DNA of 64,000 nucleotides from Verrucomicrobiaceae bacterium. Lineage in GTDB: Bacteria > Verrucomicrobiota > Verrucomicrobiia > Verrucomicrobiales > Akkermansiaceae. The notes beneath the pieces are model-generated. The model was not told where the DNA came from. It did not search any database and saw only the letters and a program-made list of their open reading frames with translations. Where the stretch lies: NCBI GenBank assembly GCA_027484055.1, contig JAIXQH010000034.1, forward strand, positions 1 through 64,000, given 5' to 3'. The stretch's first letter is position 1. Every line of letters begins with the position of its first letter. Shown in pieces: positions 1-8,092 of this stretch. A program made the translations under genes and the position numbers.

Positions 1-2
1 CA

Positions 3-56
3 GGTTTCTGGATTGGGAAGCTGACGGATACGGCCGATCCGGGAGTGTTTACCTAA
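3..56 (+). CDS. Possible 3' end of a gene cut by the window edge
   Basis: An open frame enters at the left edge and stops with TAA at 54-56. It reads as the 17-residue tail GFWIGKLTDTADPGVFT, which looks like a natural protein C-terminus. Too little is present to name a family, and another frame also stays open to a stop near position 80, so this is tentative. No other feature was seen between 57 and 168. Confidence 0.3.
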   Translation, partial: GFWIGKLTDTADPGVFT

Positions 57-168
57 CAGAAGAAAAGTACAAGTGCTAAATCGCACTTTTTACGCACTGA
101 TTTTTGAGAAACGGTCTAACAATCTTTTTGATGATTTCTGTCAGCTATACTCTCATGTCCGTGTTCTC

Positions 169-1221
169 TTACGAATTTACCCTGAGTGAGGCCATGTCGA
201 TCACGAAGCGGTATTTGACATCGCCTTTTACCAGTCGGTCATAGGCTTCGTTGATCTGCTGGATCGGGATGATTTCGATGTCGGAGGTGATGTTGTTTTG
301 GCCGCAGAAATCGAGCATTTCTTGGGTTTCCTTCAGCCCGCCGATGAGTGATCCGCTGAAATTTCGACGACCGAAAATGAGGTTGCTCACATCCACTTCG
401 AGGGGCTCGGGAGCCACGCCAACTTGGGTCAGGTTACCATCGCGCTTGAGTAAGACGAGATAGGCATTGATGTCGTGCTTGGCCCCTACGGTATCGAGGA
501 TGAAGTGAAAACTGTTGAGATGCTTGTTCATCGCAGACTCATCTTTTGATAGCACCACCTCGTCTGCGCCGAGTCGGAGCGCGTCTTCCACTTTGTTCTG
601 GGAGGTGGTGAAAACGACGACGTGTGCGCCCATGGCTTTTGCCAATTTCACGCCCATGTGGCCGAGTCCACCGAGTCCAACGATGCCGACTTTCTGACCT
701 TGGGTGACGCCGTGGTGTCTGAGTGGTGAATAGGTCGTGATCCCGGCACAGAGAAGTGGGGCGGTGCCTGCTAGATCGAGATTTCCAGGAACCCGCAGGA
801 CGAAGTCTTCATTTACCACGATGCTTTCGGAGTAGCCGCCGTAGGTTACGCCGCCGCTGTGTTTGTCCGGAGAGTTATAGGTAAAAATCGAGCCATTCTC
901 GCAGAATTGTTCCAAGTGTTCTTCACAGCTTTCGCAGGTGTGGCAGGAGCCTACCAAGCAGCCGACACCGACGATGTCGCCTGCTGTGAACTTTTGGACT
1001 TCCGCGCCGACCTTGATCACACGACCTACGATTTCATGGCCTGGCACGCAGGGGTAGGTCGTCCCGTGCCACTCGTTGCGCACGGTGTGAACGTCCGAGT
1101 GGCAGACGCCACAAAAGAGGATTTCGAGGTGCACGTCGTGTTCATCGGGCGCACGGCGCACGAGATTGAAAGGTGAAAGCGGGGTGGTCGCGGAATTGGC
1201 GGCGTAGGATTTGGTTTTCAT
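169..1221 (-). CDS. Zinc-dependent NAD(P) alcohol dehydrogenase (YahK/CAD-like)
   Basis: A 350-aa medium-chain dehydrogenase that should interconvert aldehydes and alcohols in the cytoplasm with NAD(P)H. The N-terminal catalytic domain has the zinc motif CGVCHSDVH (about residues 37-45) and a GHE motif. It is followed by a structural-zinc cluster of four cysteines (CLVGSCHTCESC, then a cysteine eight residues on). The Rossmann motif GLGGLGHMG lies in the second half. These features match the cinnamyl-alcohol/YahK subgroup, which often acts as a broad aldehyde reductase. It lies 15 bp downstream of a semialdehyde dehydrogenase gene on the same strand, so the pair probably handles one aldehyde in both directions. 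The physiological substrate cannot be told from sequence. Confidence 0.9.
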   Translation of the reverse strand: MKTKSYAANSATTPLSPFNLVRRAPDEHDVHLEILFCGVCHSDVHTVRNEWHGTTYPCVPGHEIVGRVIKVGAEVQKFTAGDIVGVGCLVGSCHTCESCEEHLEQFCENGSIFTYNSPDKHSGGVTYGGYSESIVVNEDFVLRVPGNLDLAGTAPLLCAGITTYSPLRHHGVTQGQKVGIVGLGGLGHMGVKLAKAMGAHVVVFTTSQNKVEDALRLGADEVVLSKDESAMNKHLNSFHFILDTVGAKHDINAYLVLLKRDGNLTQVGVAPEPLEVDVSNLIFGRRNFSGSLIGGLKETQEMLDFCGQNNITSDIEIIPIQQINEAYDRLVKGDVKYRFVIDMASLRVNS

Positions 1222-1236
1222 ATAGTTAGGAAAGAT

Positions 1237-2619
1237 CTAAGATGGGGCATTGATCGAGGCGACGCGGACGAGTTTTTTGTTCACAAATTCGTGGATGCCA
1301 TGGCTGGAAAGTTCCCGTCCATAGCCGGAGTTTTTAATACCTCCAAATGGCAGATCAGAAGCGGTCCAAGTGGGATGATTGACGAAGACCATGCCGGTCT
1401 CGATGCGGCTCGCGATGCGTTTTCCACGCTCGACGTCTTGCGTGAAAACGGAGCCGCCCAAGCCGTAGTCCGAGTCATTGGCGAGTGCGATGGCGGCGTC
1501 CTCATCCTTGACGCGGAAAAACAAGGCCACGGGTCCGAAGAACTCTTCCCGATAGGCCGGATTGTCCGGGGAAATATCGGTGAGGATCGTCGGCTGCATG
1601 AAGGCACCGGGCCTATCCATTCGCTTGCCACCTAACACGAGTGTCGCGCCGTGGGCGATTGCCTCGTCGACTTGTTTCACCAGCTGAATCAACGCAGCCT
1701 CGGTGGAGAGCGGCCCAAGTGTCGTGCCAGCATCCATCGGGTCGCCCGGGACCAGTGCTTCCATGGCAGCTTTGAATTTTGACAGAAATGAATCCGCAAG
1801 TTCCTCGACGATGATGAAGCGTTTCGCGGCGATGCAGCACTGGCCCATGTTGTTCATTTTTGCCCACAGCGCCCAGGTGAGGGTCTTATCGAGATCGGCG
1901 TCTTCCAGCACGATGAAGGCATCGTTGCCGCCGAGTTCCATGGTGGATTTTTTGATATTTCTGCCAGCCCTTTCCGCCACGCCCTTCGCGGCGGCCACGC
2001 CCCCGGTCAGGGCCACGCCGCGAATGCGTGAGTTATCGATCGCGGTAAGCACTTGGTCGTGGGAAATGAGCAGATTCGTGTAAGCGCCCACGGGTGCACC
2101 TGCTGCAAGCCAGACTTGCTCGAAGGCGATAGCGCATTGGGGCACGGTGCCCGAGTGTTTCACCATTACGACATTTCCTGCCATCAAGTTCGGACCGGCA
2201 AAGCGGGCGAGTTGGTAGTAGGGAAAATTCCATGGCTGCACGCCGAAGAGCACACCGAGTGGGCTGCTTTCTACGGCGGCTTCGCCGGATTCCGGATTTA
2301 ATCGCTCTGTCGCGAGGAAGCGTTCGGCGTGTGTTGCGTAATAGTCGAGTATGTCCGCGCTAAGCTTCACCTCGCCGACCGACTCAGCGATGAGTTTGCC
2401 CATTTCAAGCGTGATCAATCCCGCCAGTTCATCCGTTCGTTCGCGCATGATGGCGGCGGCTCGGGAGACAACCGTCGCCCGCTCGCTGAAACTCAATTTT
2501 CTCCACGACTCAAAACAGGTCGATGCGGTGGCGATGGCCGTTTCCAGCTGTTCGTCGCTGTGTTCCTCGAACGATTTCACCAGTTCGCCGTTGAATGGGT
2601 TGATACTTTGGTAACTCAT
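1237..2619 (-). CDS. NAD(P)-dependent succinate-semialdehyde dehydrogenase family protein
   Basis: A 460-aa aldehyde dehydrogenase, the short form typical of Sad/YneI-type succinate-semialdehyde dehydrogenases. It starts with the family pattern SINPFNGE. Visible motifs are the general base in MELGGND (Glu about 228) and the catalytic cysteine in GQCCIAAKRF (second Cys, about 262). The C-terminal FGGIKNSGYGRE motif is usual for the family. It is expected to oxidise succinate semialdehyde, or a similar short aldehyde, to the acid in the cytoplasm. It is the first gene of a likely two-gene operon with the alcohol dehydrogenase. Substrate assignment is by family only; no GABA transaminase is in view. 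Confidence 0.87.
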   Translation of the reverse strand: MSYQSINPFNGELVKSFEEHSDEQLETAIATASTCFESWRKLSFSERATVVSRAAAIMRERTDELAGLITLEMGKLIAESVGEVKLSADILDYYATHAERFLATERLNPESGEAAVESSPLGVLFGVQPWNFPYYQLARFAGPNLMAGNVVMVKHSGTVPQCAIAFEQVWLAAGAPVGAYTNLLISHDQVLTAIDNSRIRGVALTGGVAAAKGVAERAGRNIKKSTMELGGNDAFIVLEDADLDKTLTWALWAKMNNMGQCCIAAKRFIIVEELADSFLSKFKAAMEALVPGDPMDAGTTLGPLSTEAALIQLVKQVDEAIAHGATLVLGGKRMDRPGAFMQPTILTDISPDNPAYREEFFGPVALFFRVKDEDAAIALANDSDYGLGGSVFTQDVERGKRIASRIETGMVFVNHPTWTASDLPFGGIKNSGYGRELSSHGIHEFVNKKLVRVASINAPS

Positions 2620-2908
2620 TCCCCAAATTTACCGAGGCGGATCTAGGCGGGCGATGGGGTCTAACCCGCAATCTGCGGTATCAGCGTTTTTAACAGTCGA
2701 GGGTGGAATCGACACTTGAAGCCATCCCCAGCGATTTTTCGGCAGTGTTCGTTCCGCTTATTGGCACGTTTGCGCCGTCGAAGTGGCCTTTGATCGCAAA
2801 TCCAGCGCCGTCAGCGCGACGCGAGGTAGATTGGTGGCTCTGAACTGCCCGCCACTCATCTCTTTTTCTCTTCAACGACACCGGAACCTGTCAGAGTCCG
2901 CAACGGAA

Positions 2909-4066
2909 ATGATAAATCACCTCACCCTGAAAAATCGCGTATGGCTGGTGCCCACCTTGGTGGTCGTGCTCGTCCTTGTCTTAATGGGTGCTTTGTTCGC
3001 CGCGCAGTTGGCCCTATCCGGTTACATGACGGCGGGAGAGGCGCTCAAATTCACGCTCCCACTATGGCTTCCGTGGATGGCCTTCGCGCCACTCACCGCG
3101 CATCTCGCCTTTCGGTTTCCGCTTGAGCGGCAACAACTTCGGAAAAGCGTTGTCGTCCACTTGGCCGCCTGTGCGCTAGTCATCGCCGGAAATCAAGTGA
3201 TCACCCGGCGCTACATGACAGAAATTGGTTTCGACCGACCGCCGCCATGGATGATCCGCGAGGCAGAAAAACATGGTGTTCCTCCCTTATTGCCACCCTC
3301 CGATTCAAAAGCCGAATCTTCCCGCAGCTATGGTGGCCCCGCCGTCGCGCGGATCGCCATGGACGTTCTCGTCTATGGGATTTTGCTCAGCGCCTGCCAA
3401 ACGGTAGTCTCCTCCCGCCGCGCTCATGATCGAGAACGCCGCGCCCTCACCGCCGAGTCCCAACTCTCCGAAGCGCGACTTTCGGCCCTGCGCATGCAGC
3501 TCAATCCCCATTTCCTCTTCAATTCCCTCAACGGCATCGCCACCCTCATCCACACTGATCCTGTCGCGGCAGATGACATGATTGGAAATCTCAGCGGCTT
3601 CTTGCGCCTTTCCTTGGACACCACCGGAGAGCAAGAAATCCCCTTACTTCGCGAGCTGGATTTCCTCCAGAGTTACTTGGAAATCGAACAGGCCCGCTTC
3701 GGGGAGCGGCTGCAAGTGCTGCGTGACATCGCTCAAGACACCCTCGTCGCCTGCGTCCCCACGCTGATCCTTCAGCCCATCATCGAAAACGCGATCCGCC
3801 ATGGTTTTGAAAAAATCACCACCACCGGGATCATCCAAATCATCGCCCGTCGCGAAGGTAACACCCTCTCCCTCATCGTTCAGGACAACGGCAGCGGCCT
3901 GTCGGACTCTGCCCTGAGTGGCATCGGCCTCACGAATACCCGCGCTCGCCTGCACGTGCTCTATGGTGAAAATCAGCACCTCGTCCTCCGCGATCTCGAG
4001 ACCGGGGGCTGCCTCGCCGAAATCCGTATCCCTTACCACAGCGAACCACTCGCCATCCATTCATGA
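2909..4066 (+). CDS. LytS/YehU-type sensor histidine kinase
   Basis: A 385-aa membrane histidine kinase of the LytS (His_kinase, PF06580) group. The start at 2909 is preferred because it gives a protein beginning directly before the first membrane segment; the frame stays open upstream to 2783. Several hydrophobic helices fill the first 160 residues. The phospho-acceptor lies in MQLNPHFLFNSLNGI (His about 201). An ATPase domain follows, with an N-box PIIENAIRHGFEK and a glycine-rich segment NGSGLSDSALSGIGL. Its stop overlaps the start of the LytTR regulator by four bases, so the two form a translationally coupled pair. It heads the exporter/subtilase operon and probably controls it. The signal is unknown. 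Confidence 0.9.
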   Translation: MINHLTLKNRVWLVPTLVVVLVLVLMGALFAAQLALSGYMTAGEALKFTLPLWLPWMAFAPLTAHLAFRFPLERQQLRKSVVVHLAACALVIAGNQVITRRYMTEIGFDRPPPWMIREAEKHGVPPLLPPSDSKAESSRSYGGPAVARIAMDVLVYGILLSACQTVVSSRRAHDRERRALTAESQLSEARLSALRMQLNPHFLFNSLNGIATLIHTDPVAADDMIGNLSGFLRLSLDTTGEQEIPLLRELDFLQSYLEIEQARFGERLQVLRDIAQDTLVACVPTLILQPIIENAIRHGFEKITTTGIIQIIARREGNTLSLIVQDNGSGLSDSALSGIGLTNTRARLHVLYGENQHLVLRDLETGGCLAEIRIPYHSEPLAIHS

Positions 4067-4824
4067 AAATTCGAGCCCTCATCGTCGATGACGAACCCCT
4101 TGCTCGCCAACGGATCCGCCTCTTGCTCGATCGGGAGCCAGATGTGGAAATCATCTCCGAATGCGCCAATGGTGAAGAAGCCCTTGCCGCCCTTCAGCGC
4201 GAGTCCCCCGACCTCATGTTTCTCGACGTGCAGATGCCCGGCATGGATGGCTTTGCGGTCCTCAAAGCCACCCCGACTGATCAGCTCCCAGTCGTCATCT
4301 TCACCACCGCCTACGAGCAACACGCCCTTCGCGCCTTCGAGGCTCATGCCCTTGACTACCTCCTCAAACCCTTCAAGACGGAGCGTTTCAAGGACTCCTT
4401 AGCCCATGCCCGTCAGCACCTAGCCACCCGCCACGCTGGCACGGCCGCACAAGGATTGCTAGAATTCCTCGGCCGGAAAATAGAACTCACCCAATACCTC
4501 ACCCGCCTCTCCGTGAAAGTCGGGGACCGCATGATGTTTCTCAAAGTCGGCGAAATCAATGCCTTCGAGTCCGCCGGGAAATACATCGTCGTCCACAGCG
4601 GGAAGGAAAATCATCTCTTGAGAGAGTCTCTCACCTCCCTCGAATCCAAGCTCGATCCCGAACATTTCCTCAGAATCAGCCGCTCATCCATCGTGAATCT
4701 CGACTCCATCTTGGAGCTCCAACCCATGTTCAAAGGTGAGCACGTCGTCTTACTAAGAAATGGCCTCAAGCTCGCCATGACCCGCGGCCTGCGCGATGTC
4801 GAGAACGTGTTAAATTTTTCCTAA
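4063..4824 (+). CDS. LytTR-family response regulator
   Basis: A 253-aa regulator with an N-terminal receiver domain and a C-terminal LytTR DNA-binding domain. The receiver has the acidic pair in IVDDEP and the phospho-acceptor Asp55 in MFLDVQMPGMDGF; the conserved Lys is in LLKPFKTERF. The LytTR part runs from about residue 145, with FLKVGEINAFESAGKYI and HFLRISRSSIVNLDSI typical of the AlgR/LytR fold. It is the cognate partner of the preceding kinase (ATGA overlap) and lies 9 bp before the outer-membrane factor gene. It therefore most likely activates this operon in response to the kinase. Confidence 0.93.
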   Translation: MKIRALIVDDEPLARQRIRLLLDREPDVEIISECANGEEALAALQRESPDLMFLDVQMPGMDGFAVLKATPTDQLPVVIFTTAYEQHALRAFEAHALDYLLKPFKTERFKDSLAHARQHLATRHAGTAAQGLLEFLGRKIELTQYLTRLSVKVGDRMMFLKVGEINAFESAGKYIVVHSGKENHLLRESLTSLESKLDPEHFLRISRSSIVNLDSILELQPMFKGEHVVLLRNGLKLAMTRGLRDVENVLNFS

Positions 4825-4833
4825 CTCTTCGCC

Positions 4834-6198
4834 ATGCGAATGCTTCATATAATCGTTCTCCCGGTCGCGCTCTGCCACTGCACCTTGATTCCCGACTACG
4901 TCCGGCCAGCTGCGCCCGTCGCCGCGAGATTCCCTGATACCTCCGGCGTCAGTAACAGGCAGGCCGCAAGTCTCCCGTGGCGGCAATTCTTCGCGGAAGC
5001 TCGGTTGGAAAAACTCATCACCCTCGCCCTCGCGAACAACCGCGACCTGCGGGTGGCAGCTCTCAAGGTTGAGAAAAGTCAGGCTCAGTATCGCATCACC
5101 CGTGCGGCGTCCTTTCCCACGCTTGACGGCGGCCTCAGCTACAGCCGCTCGCAGCTGGCTGGAAACACTCGCGAGGAATGGCAGGCGAACCATGGCAGTG
5201 CTGCCTACGAGGTGGATCTCTTCGGGAAAATTCGCAGTCTGAACGAGCAGTCTCTCCAGACCTATTTTGCCACCGCAGAGGCTCAGCGTAGTACTCAACT
5301 CTCACTCGTTTCGGAAGTCGCCTCGCAATACTTTTTCATTCGCAAGACGGAAGAACTGCTCCAACTCTCGCAGCAGACGCTGACCGCCGTGCAGGGCTTG
5401 TATGAGTTGAATCAAGCCAGACTCGATGCCGGTGAAAGCAACGAACTCGATCTCCGCACCGCAGAAGGCCAAGTGCAGACCGCTCGCATCAATATCCTCA
5501 CCTACGAGCGTCAAGTGGCACAGGGCTATAACGCGCTGGTCCTGCTCATCGGCGCATCCATCCCGAGTCATCTCTCACCCGCACGACCACTCGCCACCTC
5601 TGGCTTGTTGGCCAGCATCCCCGCCGGCCTGCCGTCCGACCTCCTTCAAGTGCGTCCAGACATCCGCCAAGCCGAGCGCAGCTTACTGGCGGCCAATGCC
5701 AACATCGGCGCTGCCCGTGCGGCCTTTTTCCCAAGCATCACGCTCACCAGCTCAGCGGGCGCCACCAGTGCGGAATTTTCTAACCTGCTCGACAGCGCCC
5801 GTGGCACCTGGAGCTTTTCTCCAAAGATCAACCTGCCGATTTTCAACGGTGGACAACTCCAAGCAAACTTGGATGTCGCGAAAGTCAGCACCCGCATCGA
5901 GGTGGCCAACTACGAAAAATTCATCCAACTCGCCTTCCGCGAAGTGGCAGACGCCCTCGTCGCGACGAACAACTACGCCCAACAAGTCACGGCCCAAGCC
6001 GCATTGACCGAGTCACAACAGCGTCGCTTCGACCTCGCAAATGCCCGCTTCCTCAGCGGTGAAGATTCCTACCTCAGCGTGCTATCCGCCCAGCAAGATC
6101 TCTACAATGCCCAGCAAGGCCGCATCGACGCGCTTTACAACACCCTCGCCAGCCGCATCTCGCTCTACAAAGCCCTCGGCGGCGGTTGGGCCGAATGA
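4834..6198 (+). CDS. RND/MacAB-type outer-membrane efflux lipoprotein (NodT/OprM family)
   Basis: A 454-aa TolC-superfamily outer-membrane channel. The N-terminus is a short lipoprotein signal ending in a lipobox (VALCHC, Cys about 15). The body has the two internal repeats of the family. Typical features are YEVDLFGKIRSLNEQ in the first half, LLQVRPDIRQAERSLLAANANIGAARAAFFPSI at the repeat junction (shown here only to name the conserved stretch), and a C-terminal LSVLSAQQDLYNAQ. It should form the trimeric outer-membrane exit duct for the adjacent adaptor and ABC transporter. It follows the LytTR gene by 9 bp and is followed 8 bp later by the adaptor gene. Confidence 0.92.
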   Translation: MRMLHIIVLPVALCHCTLIPDYVRPAAPVAARFPDTSGVSNRQAASLPWRQFFAEARLEKLITLALANNRDLRVAALKVEKSQAQYRITRAASFPTLDGGLSYSRSQLAGNTREEWQANHGSAAYEVDLFGKIRSLNEQSLQTYFATAEAQRSTQLSLVSEVASQYFFIRKTEELLQLSQQTLTAVQGLYELNQARLDAGESNELDLRTAEGQVQTARINILTYERQVAQGYNALVLLIGASIPSHLSPARPLATSGLLASIPAGLPSDLLQVRPDIRQAERSLLAANANIGAARAAFFPSITLTSSAGATSAEFSNLLDSARGTWSFSPKINLPIFNGGQLQANLDVAKVSTRIEVANYEKFIQLAFREVADALVATNNYAQQVTAQAALTESQQRRFDLANARFLSGEDSYLSVLSAQQDLYNAQQGRIDALYNTLASRISLYKALGGGWAE

Positions 6199-6206
6199 CT
6201 TCCGCC

Positions 6207-7334
6207 ATGAAATTGCTATCTCTATCACTAGCCCTAGCCTTCCTCTGCGCCTGCAAGCCCTCTGGCTCCCAGAATCGCTACGAGGCCAGCCCCGTCACCC
6301 GCGGTGACATCATCCAACACGTCACCGCCAGCGGCACACTCAGCGCGATGGTCAGCGTGGATGTCGGCGCTCAAGTGTCCGGAAAAATCGTCAAGCTGCT
6401 CGTCGATTTCAACTCACCCGTCAAACAAGGCCAGCTCGTCGCAGAAATCGATCCCACCGTTTATGCCGCACAGCTCCGCCAAAACGAAGGTGAACTCGCG
6501 AGCAGTATGGCCAATGTCACCTTGAAGCGTCAGAATCTCCAGCGCAAAACTCTGCTCGCCCCGCAGCATGCCGTTTCCCAGTTAGACATCGACCAAGCCA
6601 CCGCCGAGCTCGCTCAAGCCGAAGCCGCCGTGATTATCCGCCAAGCCACAGTGGACAGCGCTCGGGCCAATCTCGAATTCTGTAAAATCACCGCGCCCGT
6701 GGACGGCATCGTCATCTCCCGCAAGGTGGATGCAGGCCAGACCGTGATCTCCGCCATGACCACGCCAGTGCTCTTCACCATCGCGCGCGATATCACCCGC
6801 ATGAACATCAACGCTTCAATCTCCGAAGCCGACATCGGCCAAGTCAAAGACGGCCAGGCCGTTGATTTCACCGTCGATGCCTTCCCAGACGAAGTCTTCA
6901 CCGGCCAAGTCACCCAAGTGCGTAAATCTCCCACCACCACTCAGAACGTCGTCACCTACGAGACCATCATCACGGTCGAGAATCCCGGGCAAAAGCTCTT
7001 CCCCGGCATGACCGCAGACGTCTCCATCCTCGTCGCCCATCACAAGAAGGTGCTGAAAATCCCGAACACCGCGCTCCGCTACACTCCACCGACCTCCGCG
7101 ACTTTTGAAAAAACCCCACCCACCCATATGGAGCGCACCCAGCGCCTCGTTTACTCCCTCAGTCCAGATGGCAGCCAGCTCAGGCCCATCTTGGTCAAGG
7201 CCAGCATCACCGACGGCGTCCATACTGAGATCACCGAAGGCCTAGCGGACGACGCATCCGTTGTGACATCCACCCTCGTCACTGCGGAAAAAAGCAAAGG
7301 CTTCTTGCCACCACAGCCGCCGCCACAGTCATGA
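6207..7334 (+). CDS. MacA-like periplasmic adaptor (HlyD family) lipoprotein
   Basis: A 375-aa membrane fusion protein. The start at 6207 (MKLLSLSLALAFLCACKPSG) is chosen over the upstream in-frame ATG at 6186 because it gives a clean lipoprotein signal with lipobox FLCAC. The start lies just past the stop of the channel gene. The order is a lipoyl half-motif, an alpha-helical hairpin (about residues 85-150), the second lipoyl half with APVDGIVISRKVDAGQTV, then beta-barrel and membrane-proximal domains. MacA-type adaptors link an inner-membrane MacB ABC transporter to a TolC-like channel. The stop overlaps the ATPase start by four bases. Confidence 0.92.
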   Translation: MKLLSLSLALAFLCACKPSGSQNRYEASPVTRGDIIQHVTASGTLSAMVSVDVGAQVSGKIVKLLVDFNSPVKQGQLVAEIDPTVYAAQLRQNEGELASSMANVTLKRQNLQRKTLLAPQHAVSQLDIDQATAELAQAEAAVIIRQATVDSARANLEFCKITAPVDGIVISRKVDAGQTVISAMTTPVLFTIARDITRMNINASISEADIGQVKDGQAVDFTVDAFPDEVFTGQVTQVRKSPTTTQNVVTYETIITVENPGQKLFPGMTADVSILVAHHKKVLKIPNTALRYTPPTSATFEKTPPTHMERTQRLVYSLSPDGSQLRPILVKASITDGVHTEITEGLADDASVVTSTLVTAEKSKGFLPPQPPPQS

Positions 7335-8092
7335 CCGAGGCACCTGTTATCCAGCTCCGCAAACTTGCCAAGACCTACCAAACCGGCGAAGTCGAGGTGA
7401 AGGCCTTGCGTGAAGTGACCCTAGAAATCCAACGGGGAGACTTCGTCGCCGTCATGGGCGCAAGCGGCTCCGGAAAGTCCACCTTGATGAATACCCTCGG
7501 CTGCCTCGACCCGTCTAGCAGCGGTGAGTATTTTCTCGATGGAACCGCCGTCGCAGGGCTCGACCGCAAGCAACTCGCCACCCTGAGAAATCGTAAAATC
7601 GGGTTTGTCTTTCAAAGCTTCAACCTCCTCGCCCGGACCACCGCGATCGAAAATGTGGAGTTGCCGATGCTCTACACCCTCCCCGTTATTTCCCGCCGTG
7701 AGCGCAGAGAGCGGGCCTGCGTCGCCTTGGAAAAAGTCGGCCTCAGCAATCGCCGCGAGCACCACCCCAGCCAGCTTTCCGGCGGCCAGCAGCAGCGCGT
7801 CGCCATCGCCCGGGCACTCGTCAATCGTCCAGAACTCATCCTCGCTGATGAACCCACGGGGAATCTCGATAGCCGCACCAGCATCGAAATCATGGGCCTA
7901 TTTCAAGAACTCAACGCCGCCGGTATCACGCTGGTCATGGTCACCCATGAGCTTGACATCGCCGCCTACTGCAAGCGCATCATTTTCATGCGAGATGGTT
8001 TGATCATCCGCGATACCCGCAATACTCATCAACACTCTGCCTCACAGGAGCTGATCACTCTGAATCTCGACGACTCAGTCAAACCCACATGA
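7331..8092 (+). CDS. MacB/LolD-type ABC transporter ATPase
   Basis: A 253-aa stand-alone nucleotide-binding protein. Walker A is GASGSGKST, the ABC signature is [15 protein letters not shown], and Walker B with the catalytic Glu is [13 protein letters not shown]; the H-loop lies in MVTHELDIA. These belong to the MacB/LolD/FtsE group. In E. coli MacB the ATPase and permease are fused; here they are separate genes with a protease gene between them. Both ends are coupled by ATGA overlaps to the adaptor and to the subtilase gene. It should energise export of a substrate from the periplasmic side through the adaptor and channel. Confidence 0.95.
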   Translation: MTEAPVIQLRKLAKTYQTGEVEVKALREVTLEIQRGDFVAVMGASGSGKSTLMNTLGCLDPSSSGEYFLDGTAVAGLDRKQLATLRNRKIGFVFQSFNLLARTTAIENVELPMLYTLPVISRRERRERACVALEKVGLSNRREHHPSQLSGGQQQRVAIARALVNRPELILADEPTGNLDSRTSIEIMGLFQELNAAGITLVMVTHELDIAAYCKRIIFMRDGLIIRDTRNTHQHSASQELITLNLDDSVKPT